This document shows, piece by piece, positions 55,102 through 64,000 of a stretch of DNA of 64,000 nucleotides. Both the position numbers and the translations under genes were made by a program. Each line of letters opens with the position of its first letter. Position 1 is the stretch's first letter. Origin of the DNA: Sanderia malayensis (lineage: Eukaryota > Cnidaria > Scyphozoa > Semaeostomeae > Pelagiidae); the NCBI GenBank assembly GCA_013076295.1, contig RQOL01000531.1, positions 4,898,001 through 4,962,000 on the forward strand, given 5' to 3'. The notes under the pieces were generated by a model, which worked only from the letters and a program-made list of their open reading frames with translations, was not told where the DNA came from and made no database searches.

Positions 55102-58100
55102 TTATTTCTCTTGGAATAGATAGAGATTATTTGTTGCAGCTAATGCGACTATGTTGTCTAGTGGATGCCAAGCAATGTGTAATATCTTCTTGCTAAAGTC
55201 TAAGCATTCAACACTAATCTCATCTTTCTTACGCTTTCCACTTGTTGTTATTTTCTTTGATTTCAATGGCTGTCGTGGTCTCATGTTCTCCCTAGTTGCT
55301 TCCAAACAAAGTGCTGATTTCTGCTCACGATTGAATATTCTGAAGAAGTTGTTATACGAACCAGTTAGAATTTCACTATAAAAACAAAATAATAGTACAA
55401 TAATACAAAGGTATTTAAGAATTTCTCCAATGGTTAAGTCAACAAGCAAATTATAAGCTATCAAAGTGAATCACAGGTCATAGAAGCAAATAAGCACCCA
55501 GAGTAGAGAAGTAAATAATCATCCTATGCATAAAACGATAGCTCCACTTGATCATTAGAGGGTTTAAATAAATTATCTGGCTTCATTTGACAAAAACAAG
55601 AACAAATTACCAATACCTACCTATCATCACAGCTCCAAGCACATTCAAATTTATCAAAGATACAGTCATTCTCATACAAAGCACATAATTTACTGCGTAA
55701 GTATTCGTGGACGGGATAGGTTTCTACAGGTTGTTTCTCCATGGCCAGATCCCATATTTTTACAGTCAGGTAATCTCTGGTTAACATATACTTTCCACTA
55801 TGACTGAACTTCACATCAGCTATTGATGAAATGATTTCTGAGAAGAATGATCTTGTTAATGGATCTTCTTGTTCTTCAAATACTGCAAAGAATAATGATC
55901 TTATGACATTGAACATGCATGAAATGTCCAGCAAAAACAATAAAAAAGAAAAAATGCATGGATTCTTTTACTCGAAAGCATTACATATAAGGGGGAAAGT
56001 TTTTTCTGCTTTGAATTTCTATAAAAATAATAATAAGAATACATAAACTAATGATAACTTACATTTTGCATACTTATCACAAAGAGCATTTGATCTCATA
56101 TCGCATAACCTTACTGTTCCTTTACTGCTACTGTAGACAAATAAATTACAATGAAGCGGATGGAACTCAGCTGCTGTGATAACCTCTGTCAAATCTTCCA
56201 TATTAGCTGGCTTTATATCAACAATATCTATTCATCTGTCAGGAACTAACAACTTCATCAACTCAAGTCATAAAATAGCTCAGATAATATAATGAGCAAT
56301 ATCCGAGGACAAGTGAAATACATTATAGAGAGAAAAAGATACTGAAACTTTGATCTGTTCTTTGCATATGCCATAGATTGATTCTCAGGTCATCAGCAGA
56401 TAGATATGTTTCATCATCACTATTAATTGATATGGAATTTATGTGATACGTGTGTGCATTGGAAAAAATCTTTCTTGGGCTTGCCTCTATCATCAGTGAT
56501 GTTGGTTGTAGTTTTGGGATTTTAAGGCTGCAAACATCTTTTGGATCCAAATCCTGTGATCCATCTGTATTCTTTGTGTTTAGTGGTCCATCAATTCTCA
56601 CATTACGCTCTGATATCTTCCAAAGCTTGACAGTTTTATCTACAAGAAGGACACCATCAAACATACCATAAAAAATAAAAAGTACAAGTTCAAAATAGTA
56701 TCACAACCCTCTCAAAAGGAGCTCTAATACGATTATATAGAGCAAATCTTACCATTAGTTGATAGCAAAAAGTGTGCAGCATTGCGTCTTTTTAACCATT
56801 TCATTTGATTGATTTTCTCATCAATATCTAAACTCTTCAAGTAGTCAAAATCAGGCTCATGGCTTTGGAATGTACTGTATACATTGTAATCTCCATAGTG
56901 AGGAGAACCCTTTGGCTGTAGAGGGAAAATATGCCTTTATATCAAACATACAATACTATTATAATATTATGTCACAATGTAATAAATATAGTAGAAATAA
57001 ATTAATGTTTGAAAGGAATCTACACTTAGTGAACAAAAGTTGCACACCACCTGTTCAAAAATGACCCCCAGAAGTAGCCTAAAGCCTCAGCCTGTTAATT
57101 TGCACAAAACTTAAAAGTTCTATCAAGCCCTGGGGGAAGTATATTCAACTTTTAAGGTTGGAGGGGAAAGTTTGATAAAGTGCTCATGTAAAATAAGTGC
57201 AAAATAACTTGGAACTCTTATGGTTTAATTGATCAAAATTCCATCATCATTCACAATTACAAAAAAGGAAGGCTTAACATAAAGGGTGACCAAATTCAAA
57301 AATTGTTTCAAAAGAGGGGCTCAATAGAAAATATTATGGTATGCAATAGACATCAAACCTTTCAATGACATGAAATTTTATAAATTTGAAAGTTAAAGAA
57401 TAATTTAAACAATTGCATTCTTTTATAAAAATAATTAACAACTGCAAAGGAATGCTTTGCAAATTTTCCATGAAACTTTTTCATTTCAGCAAACATTAAA
57501 GTTTTTGTTCATCATCAGGATGTGATGTGGGTATTGTATAAAACCTTTTTTCCTCAAAATATTTTACAGAACAAAAACAATTTTAAGGGCAAAAAACCAT
57601 CTAATAGCTTGTTTGAAATAATATAATTTGATGATCCAATTCTTCAAGAGAAGGCCCATGCTTCAATAGACATATAACATCGTATTCTCGAAACTTACCA
57701 ACTTAAAAATTGTTGATCAAAAAAAGTTCCATGTCTATATATTATTATGCAGACCTCCTTGCTGAGGCTTTGGGCTGATTCTGGACACCTTTTTTATCAG
57801 GGGGTGCACAACCTTTGGTCTTTAAGTATATACTAAAAGCACTTACAGCATTTTCTTTTTGGAATATTACAATTCTACCTCCTTTATCTCCTGTTGCAAG
57901 TAACTCTCCATTATGATTGAATTCAACAGTAGAAATTAAGTCAGCTGAAATAAAAAAAGTCAAATTAATAACAGAATATTTAGTTTTGTGGTAGATAGAG
58001 CCTCGTATTAAATGAGGTCTAATTCAAAACTAAATAGCTGCATTGCAACAGCTGTATGAGACATAAGCTTGCACAAAACACCACATTTTTACAACAAAAT

Positions 58101-58408
58101 GCATTGCAAGTTACTTGGCTGCTAATGCATATTTCTCTGCAATGCTTATACAAAGCTAACTACCAATATTGTAAACACAATACCAGCTCCAGGTAAGCTA
58201 GCAGGCATCAGGGATCTATCATGCAAACTTCAAATATTTGCCATGAAAATTCACATAAAACACATCGCAATACTACTGAACATATACCTTCAGTGATATC
58301 TTCCTCGACGGTACCCTTGACTTGCGAAAAGCACCATTTGACAGGTGTATCGTCACTGCCTGTAGAAATGAAATTCGTCAAGTTCGTGAACTTTGTCAAG
58401 TCCTCCAT
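55102..58408 (-). CDS. PPP2R2: PP2A regulatory subunit B55, seven coding exons
   Basis: This is the WD40 substrate-selecting subunit of protein phosphatase 2A, acting in mitotic exit and signalling in nucleus and cytoplasm. Coding exons on the - strand: 58288-58408, 57847-57944, 56753-56915, 56343-56639, 56063-56227, 55621-55882, 55102-55375. Phases close throughout and give 459 residues (human B55 ~447). Landmarks in order: [92 protein letters not shown] and [52 protein letters not shown]; and the terminal ATNNLYLFQ. The ATG at 58408 gives an unusual start (MEDLTKF). A good acceptor (TTTCTACAG) ends at 58360, so the true first exon could lie further upstream. Intron 2 holds a MITE. Confidence 0.95.
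57023..57828. mobile_element. Mariner-like MITE in intron 2 of PPP2R2
   Basis: The left end, after TA (57021-57022), reads CACTTAGTGAACAAAAGTTG and CACACCACC, almost identical to the MITE at 22734-23490. The right end (GGTGCACAACCTTTGGTCTT, then TAAGTA and TA) is its diverged inverse. It is about 800 bp with no gene and fills most of the intron. Confidence 0.8.
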
Positions 58409-59043
58409 TACCAGGAAACAACCTAACAAAATGGCAGCTAAATAAGCAAAAAACAATGTTTACTAAACCGCTCATACCTGAAGACATATTCACAAAGAAT
58501 ACCATATGAGATATTAAACATATGCAATAATTATTCAGCAATAAAAAAATAGAGCCTCAATAGAGCGATGGATAAGATGTTGGGTGATATGTGTTTCCTC
58601 CATTACACAAGGCGCCATCGCTTAGGCACCATTTCGAAATACCTCAAGTAAGTTATGGTTTGGTTTTTTTTGGCCTGGCTGGGTCTGGGAGGGGAAGAGG
58701 CTGTTCCAACATTCCCCCCACCTTTCCAGACAGCAGGGTAATTTCCCAACCATCAAGATATGCAAAATGCCAACATTTTCAAACTTTTGCAGAAAATAAT
58801 TTACCTATCCAGACTTTAAGCAATAACTTTCAAAATTAAAGTTCTGTTAATAATGATGCCTGTGGTCTTGATGCTAGTTGAGACTGAATCAACAACAAAA
58901 ATCCTAAAGCACAATGATAAATAGCAGCAGTATTATAATCAAAATAACAAATGTTATATTTATTCATGTGATACATACATCTACCAATATGTAAAGTATT
59001 GTTATCTAATAAAATATCTCTACCCATCTCATTAACCTTGAAG
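58409..59043. other. Region upstream of PPP2R2
   Basis: No gene was recognised. It may hold the 5' non-coding exon and promoter of PPP2R2. Confidence 0.45.
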
Positions 59044-59607
59044 TTAACTAGTTTTCAACTTCATAGCTTTTGACATTGCCAAAACATTAGATTGATATTG
59101 TCTATGGATAAGCCTAGATTCTTCATTGTCTTTTCTTTGGTGATTGTTTATCTCCTGAACATCAAAAAACGCATTTTGTCCAACTGGTACACCATCTAAT
59201 TTTTGAGTTTTTACCAAATCATTGAGTCTTTTTAGCGTTTCCTTTGCCTCGCGATTCGCTTTCCTGAGCTCTGGAAGCATGTTCTTTGAAAGTGTGTTGT
59301 CAACATCATGAAACATCCCAGTTGTTATTTTATCAAACCGTTCCAGCAAACTAGATGCTGTCTGAAAGTCAATACGACTTTGCCTTTGCGATGTCATTGG
59401 AAAATGATTGTATTTAAGTTTCTTTTCTCTTTCACCAGAATCAAATTGGCCAAATATTTTATCTGTGAATCTCAATAAGAAATCATCAAGCTCTGATGTC
59501 GGTTCACTCAAGAGTCGGCACAACACAAGAGACAACAACAATGTCGTTTCGTTCGGAGCCAAACCGAGAAATAGCGCGAGCGAGAACGAGTTTGTTGGAT
59601 CGAACAA
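59044..59607 (-). CDS. Unrecognised small helical protein, N-terminus uncertain
   Basis: The open frame ends at a stop at 59044 and contains no ATG before residue 71 of its full length (near 59397); the upstream part opens with TTG. The upstream half therefore needs an unseen 5' exon, or translation starts at MTSQRQSRID. The sequence is charged and helical, with SSLLERFDKITTGM, LPELRKANREAKETLKRLND and a C-terminal HRQYQSNVLAMSKAMK. This is compatible with a small coiled-coil subunit, for example of BLOC-1/BORC-type complexes, but I cannot assign a family. It lies on the same strand as PPP2R2, about 0.6 kb upstream. A + strand frame overlaps its upper part (59496-59723); only one is likely real. 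Confidence 0.45.
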   Translation of the reverse strand: MFDPTNSFSLALFLGLAPNETTLLLSLVLCRLLSEPTSELDDFLLRFTDKIFGQFDSGEREKKLKYNHFPMTSQRQSRIDFQTASSLLERFDKITTGMFHDVDNTLSKNMLPELRKANREAKETLKRLNDLVKTQKLDGVPVGQNAFFDVQEINNHQRKDNEESRLIHRQYQSNVLAMSKAMKLKTS

Positions 59608-60480
59608 AACATATGGAGTTAAATACTGGACATAACGACTCTGCTAATCGCGTCATCACTATACGACATACGTACAATCACAATGTCCAATGTTTGAAGG
59701 CCTACTGCAATCAAAAAAAGTGATATGACTTTTTTTTGTATTTCATGATAAACCTATTCGAACTCATCATAAAACCGTTCTCAGAATAAAAATTGACCCA
59801 GTAGAACTTTTTTACAAGCCCGCAAAGTCGTTTATTTTGCTACTTCAACTGTGACAGCCGTGACGTCATAATCATGACACATTTCAAGTTTTCGTATTGA
59901 AGAGTATCGTAGCTTTTTACTGTACTCTTACTCAACAAATAGCTCAACGGTTGGACTACTTGTTTTATATTTTACAATTTCGAGCAATTGATTCATCACT
60001 TTATCGTAGTTATCATAATCGTATTCTTTTAATTAATTTCACTCCAACTCTCCAACTTATTTTTTATGTTCTCTCAGACGCTTCACTATCGCTTGCATTC
60101 TAAGGAGGGAGCCTTGTAGTGAAATTACGTATTTTTAGATTTCTTTCATTTTGCCTTCTTCTCGATCACTTCCTCTATTTCATCATCTCGCGTCATTAAA
60201 ATTACATCATTCTATTGTTATTTATACATCGTCACTCTCATCCTTCTAGAAACACTTTTGCTTCGTCATCATGATTTTTAGAGTAATATAAATACCTGTA
60301 AATTATTGTAATTAGTGAGTCAGAGTCCGTCATTCAAAATCAACACACTGTTTCGTATTCGTTTCTCTCTGGCTCGGTGCTCCTTGCACATAAAGCACCC
60401 AACCTGAAAAGCAGCGTTCGTTGGGTAGTCTCTGGACATAGAGGAGAAGACACACGCAGGCCTCTTTATATTAGGAACAC
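59608..60480. other. Unassigned AT-rich region
   Basis: No convincing frame, RNA gene or repeat structure was seen. Confidence 0.45.
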
Positions 60481-60489
60481 AATTCCTAA

Positions 60490-61576
60490 AGAATAACAAT
60501 AAAAATAAATAATCTAATTACAAATCTAAAGCACGATAAAGAAATTAAAATTAAAGGCGGTTTTTAAAAGTATATAAAGAGGGTGCTTGCTTAACCTCAG
60601 GTTTTAGGCTGTTCCAAAGATGTGCACCATGATATGAAAAGGATTTTTGCCTATTAGCAGTCTCAAAAAGAGGGAGGCGTAAGTCAGTCTCTGAGTTTCT
60701 CAATTTAACAGTGGGCCGTGAAGAGTTCTTTGAAAAAATGTCAGAGAGATGCATAGGTGCGAGACCATTCAAAGATTTGTAAACCATGGTCACGGTCTCT
60801 CATTTAATAATCTCGGCTATAGCTGGCCACTTAAGATTTTGAATGAGGGCATCAGCAGGTGCATCATAGCTGCTATTTGTCACTATTCTAGCAGCTCGAT
60901 TTTGTAACTTTTGCAATGCAAGTTGCCTGGCTTCCCCGCAGCTCCCCCAGACTGAGCAACATTTGCAGGGAAAAGGGAAGATCATTAATATAGATCAGAA
61001 ACAGTAGAGGACCAAGACCAAGAGCTTTGTGGCACTCAACAGTTAATATCGTCTAGCCCGGAGGACACACCATTCACTTTGTAGAATTGTATTCTGTTAC
61101 TTAGATAAGATGCAAACCATGCATTCTCGGGACCGACGATACCATACTTCTTCAGTTTTTTAAGTAGAATTTCATGATCTACTACAGTGTCAAACGCTTT
61201 TTAAGGTCTATGAAAACCATTGCTGTATACCGGCCCTTATCCATGTTAAAATATTAGTCATTAGTACAGTCAAATATACAAGTGACGGTGGAGTGCGGTG
61301 ATCTAAGCCCAGACTGTTTGGAATAAAGAAGTCTGTTACTGTCAAGGTAGTCATAGCTGATCGTAAACTGACTTTTCGAAAATCCTGGAAAGAAACGGAA
61401 GAACAGAAATCGGTCTATAATTTGATCGATCATTAGATTGGCCACTTTTGAAAATTGGGGCCACTCTAGCAATTTTCCAACCACCTGGAAAAAACCAGTT
61501 GCGATCGAAAGATTAAACATGTCACAAAGAGACTCAGCAATAACTGGTAAACCTAACTTTAAAAAATAATTAGCAA
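60490..61576 (-). pseudogene. Degenerate CR1/jockey-like LINE reverse transcriptase
   Basis: Read on the - strand, broken frames give ESLCDMFNLSIATGFF, then an RPISVL-like block, DYLDSNRLLYSKQSG with HSTVTCIFD, and later ALQKLQNRAARIVTNSSYD. The last block has AHLWNSLKPEV and ends near 60551. These are the RT thumb and C-terminal landmarks of non-LTR elements. Several frameshifts and a collapsed middle show it is old. An AAT-rich tail lies at 60490-60520. Its upstream part is cut by the Ty3-type element that starts at about 61577. Confidence 0.8.
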
Positions 61577-61835
61577 TGTGTGGCGTGTATACGTTTCGCT
61601 TGATAGGCCAAGTCGAGATAAAAACACAACGTGTGACTTATTCCTTTGATGCTCAAATCAAGACTAACTAACTTTGATAAAATATCAATATTTTAACATA
61701 CAAGTCGAATTACCACAATTATTAACACAGCATTACAAGAGACAACGGAACGTACACAAACAGAGTTAGCAGATTTACAAATTAGAGTTTAGGATACATA
61801 AATTATACAATCAGCTTGAGATGACATATACTACA
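61577..61835 (-). repeat. 3' LTR of Ty3-type element 3
   Basis: On the - strand a purine tract (AAGAGGGGGGAAGG) is followed by TGTAGTATATG. The repeat appears to close at the ACGCCACA border with LINE sequence, about 259 bp. The partner LTR lies beyond the window, so the ends rest on TG...CA and the LINE junction. Confidence 0.6.
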
Positions 61836-61874
61836 CCTTCCCCCCTCTTACAAGATGTAAAGAGAAAGAGAGTA

Positions 61875-64000
61875 CTAGTGCGTTACAAATTCTCCGAATC
61901 TGAGGGGTGGGTTAATGGTCTGGCGGAGTCGTCCAGGTCTGACAGCACCGCCTTGATTAACCTCCTCCTCTAGTGGTTCTACCGGCTCCGAGTCGCGAAA
62001 GATAATTCCTGGTGTCTCTACAGAGGGTTGTACTGGTACGCCCTGATCCAACGGGGTAGGACAAAGTCTTAGTTGGTTATGGTGGGCGACAATGTCCTTT
62101 CCCGTTTGGGATCCAAGTACATAATTGACCCCATTGCGCTTGGATATGATATACGGACCAACCCATTTCCTCCCAAATTTAGACTTTTTCGGGCGCGCTA
62201 GCCAAACTGTTTGCCCCTGCTCAAACGGTTTCCAACGTTGGCAACCCTTGTTATACTGGTCACTTTGTCGTATTCTAGCTTCAACAAGGTTGTTCTGGGC
62301 TACTTGGTTTGCTAGCTGGATAGCTTTTCTAAGTGACTGGCTATAATCTGATTGGTTAGATGGGTTCTGTAGTGGTACTCCTAGCTCTACTTCTATGGGC
62401 ATCCTAGCTGGCCTCCCAAACACTATCTCATAAGGAGACAGTCCGGTCGATTCATGCACACTGGTATTATATGCAAATACTGCTTGGTCTAGCCAGGCAT
62501 CCCAATCACTACTATGGTCGGAAATAAAGTTAGTAAGGATCTCCTGTAAAGTACGGTTTTGTCGTTCGACCAGGCCGTCACATTGAGGGTGATATGCGGT
62601 TGTTCTTGTCTTTTTTAAACCCATCATATCGTAAACCTCGTGCATTAGATTGCTATCAAAGTTCCGGCCTTGATCAGAATGGAGAACAGTTGGAGGCCCA
62701 AACCGAGAAAATAAACGGGACACAAGAATTTGGGCAACAGTGGTTGATTTCTGATCCTTTGTGGCGAAAGCTTCGCACCATTTGCTAAAATGGTCCATTA
62801 CGACAAGGATGTGCCTGTTTCCTGCTGCAGTCTCTTGCAATGGACCCATGTAGTCAAGGGCCCAGAATACAAAGAGCTCGCTCACTTGTATGGGTTGCAA
62901 AGGGGCTTTGTTCTTAGGAAAGCTAGATTTACAACTTTGGATAAAGCTAATTACGGAATCTCGCATCTTGGGCCAAAAGAAACGTTCCTTAACGCGATTT
63001 ATAGTACGGTTAATGCCCATATGCCCGCTAGATGGGCTACTGTGCAGTCCCGCCAGAACCTTAGGAATTAATGCAGTGGGGAGGACAACAGCATTTCTAG
63101 GGAAGTTGGTGTGCGAGGCTAACGAACGAGTGAGGAGACCATTACATAAAAAAAGTTCGTCCCAACAATTCCAATAAGTGCGTAAATTTGGCATATCTTG
63201 CCAAACGAAAAGGGGTTGTTTGGGTAACTTGTGTTCCTTCATTTCAATAACTTTTCTGATATCAGGGTCTCTCCTTTGGGCTTCAAATAAGTTGGTATCC
63301 GGGCTTAAACTGACTGAGTAACACATTGGGTTGATGGGATCAGAAAGACTATGATTTAACCGCGAAAGGGCATCTGCATTTTGGTTTGCAGTACCAGGTC
63401 TATGTTGTACGCTAAATTCAAATTCCTGAAGTTCCATGATCCAACGAGCAATCCTGCCTTTCGGTTCTACGGAACGAAGCCAACGCAAAGCACTATTGTC
63501 GGTGATGACACAAAATTTTTGACCCAATAGGTAATACCGAAAATGCTGAACGGCAAAAACAATAGCGAGTGCTTCCTTTTCCATGGCCGTATAGTTGCGT
63601 TCACGGGTGGTAAGAGTGCGGCTGGCATAGGCAATCACACGTTCAACCCCAGAAGGATCGTGCTGCGCTAAAACAGCTCCTAAACCCATATTAAAGGCGT
63701 CTGTTTGTATTATAAATGGTTGAGAAAAGTTGGGGTACGCAAGAACTGGAGCAGAGCAGAAATGTTTTTTGAGAGTTAAAAAGGCCTGTTGATGTTGCTC
63801 ATCCCAAATAAACCTCACACCCTTCTTGGTTAGGTCTGTTAAAGGGGCAGAGATGGTGGCGAAATCGGGAATGAACTTACGATAATATCCTGCGAGACCC
63901 AAAAACGATCGCAAATCCCCCAAATTCGTAGGTGGAGAGAGGTCTCTTACTGCTTCAACTTTCTTCGGGTCGGTATGAATACCTGAACGAGACACAGTGT
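61875..64000 (-). CDS. Ty3-type element 3 Pol, C-terminal part, runs off the window
   Basis: An open frame of at least 706 residues enters from the right edge within RT and ends at TAG 61875-61877. It covers the RT thumb (LRSFLGLAGYYRKFIPDF), RNase H (IIQTDAFNMGLGAVL, NYTAMEKEALAIVFA, TDNSALRWL) and integrase with DYMGP, HSDQGRNFDS and VERQNRTLQE as catalytic D, D, E. The N-terminal integrase finger looks defective: after GHMGINRT and FFWPKM the expected C-x2-C is CKSS, with the second Cys lost, probably by a small in-frame deletion. It belongs to the same family as the broken copy at 42800-46577, but lacks stops here. Protease and Gag lie outside. Confidence 0.88.
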   Translation of the reverse strand, partial: TVSRSGIHTDPKKVEAVRDLSPPTNLGDLRSFLGLAGYYRKFIPDFATISAPLTDLTKKGVRFIWDEQHQQAFLTLKKHFCSAPVLAYPNFSQPFIIQTDAFNMGLGAVLAQHDPSGVERVIAYASRTLTTRERNYTAMEKEALAIVFAVQHFRYYLLGQKFCVITDNSALRWLRSVEPKGRIARWIMELQEFEFSVQHRPGTANQNADALSRLNHSLSDPINPMCYSVSLSPDTNLFEAQRRDPDIRKVIEMKEHKLPKQPLFVWQDMPNLRTYWNCWDELFLCNGLLTRSLASHTNFPRNAVVLPTALIPKVLAGLHSSPSSGHMGINRTINRVKERFFWPKMRDSVISFIQSCKSSFPKNKAPLQPIQVSELFVFWALDYMGPLQETAAGNRHILVVMDHFSKWCEAFATKDQKSTTVAQILVSRLFSRFGPPTVLHSDQGRNFDSNLMHEVYDMMGLKKTRTTAYHPQCDGLVERQNRTLQEILTNFISDHSSDWDAWLDQAVFAYNTSVHESTGLSPYEIVFGRPARMPIEVELGVPLQNPSNQSDYSQSLRKAIQLANQVAQNNLVEARIRQSDQYNKGCQRWKPFEQGQTVWLARPKKSKFGRKWVGPYIISKRNGVNYVLGSQTGKDIVAHHNQLRLCPTPLDQGVPVQPSVETPGIIFRDSEPVEPLEEEVNQGGAVRPGRLRQTINPPLRFGEFVTH

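Noticed and set aside
59496..59723. + strand frame with a SNARE-like look (SLLDRTKHM...)
   Set aside because: The resemblance to Vti1-type helices covers under 25 residues, has no downstream SNARE motif or membrane anchor, and overlaps a better - strand frame.
1..64000. tRNA or rRNA genes
   Set aside because: No B-box GGTTCGAATCC-like match with a plausible cloverleaf and no rRNA core sequence was noticed by eye. A covariance-model scan would be decisive.

Overview
This is AT-rich nuclear DNA from an animal. It holds spliced genes with short GT-AG introns, single-ORF Mag-like Ty3 elements, PIF/Harbinger, Helitron-like and many MITE-type elements. The repeat style suggests a marine invertebrate, most likely an anthozoan cnidarian; that placement is inference, because no single feature proves it. 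Only two conserved host genes are certain. Most of the window is nested and tandem mobile DNA.

Layout. 1-5.3 kb: unassigned DNA, then a PIF/Harbinger element with an intact transposase, a SANT/Myb partner broken by one TGA and an internal MITE. 5.3-9.6 kb: a short RTE-like LINE with a 15-bp target duplication, split by a second Harbinger element that carries a TTA duplication. 9.6-11.1 kb: a Tigger/pogo remnant and the 3' end of a + strand LINE. 11.1-20.4 kb: nested insertions, with two TA-flanked terminal-inverted-repeat elements enclosing a young Ty3-type element with identical LTRs. That Ty3 element itself contains a 1.35-kb non-coding LTR element (TRIM-like), and a second TRIM-like element lies beside it. 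21-24.6 kb: MITEs and a ~396-bp-arm inverted repeat that includes a RecQ-like helicase fragment. 24.6-42.8 kb: six tandem Helitron-like units, each built from smaller tandem expansions (384, ~265 and 61 bp). 42.8-46.9 kb: a 5'-truncated, broken Ty3-type element that begins at a splice acceptor of the last unit. 47-51 kb: MITEs, including a hAT-type one with 8-bp duplications.

51.3-58.4 kb is the genic island. DCLRE1A (SNM1A DNA cross-link repair nuclease, 10 exons, 658 aa, +) and PPP2R2 (B55 regulatory subunit of PP2A, 7 coding exons, 459 aa, -) lie tail to tail. Both exon models close in phase across every intron. A small unrecognised coding frame (59.0-59.6 kb, -) lies upstream of PPP2R2. 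The window ends with a degenerate LINE interrupted by another Ty3-type element (-) that runs off the right edge.

Target-site duplications give a relative order of events: the LINE is older than Harbinger 2, and the Ty3 element is older than the TRIM-like element inside it. The transposase and SANT frames within each Harbinger element form the usual two-gene pair of that superfamily. No rRNA, tRNA or CRISPR array was seen.
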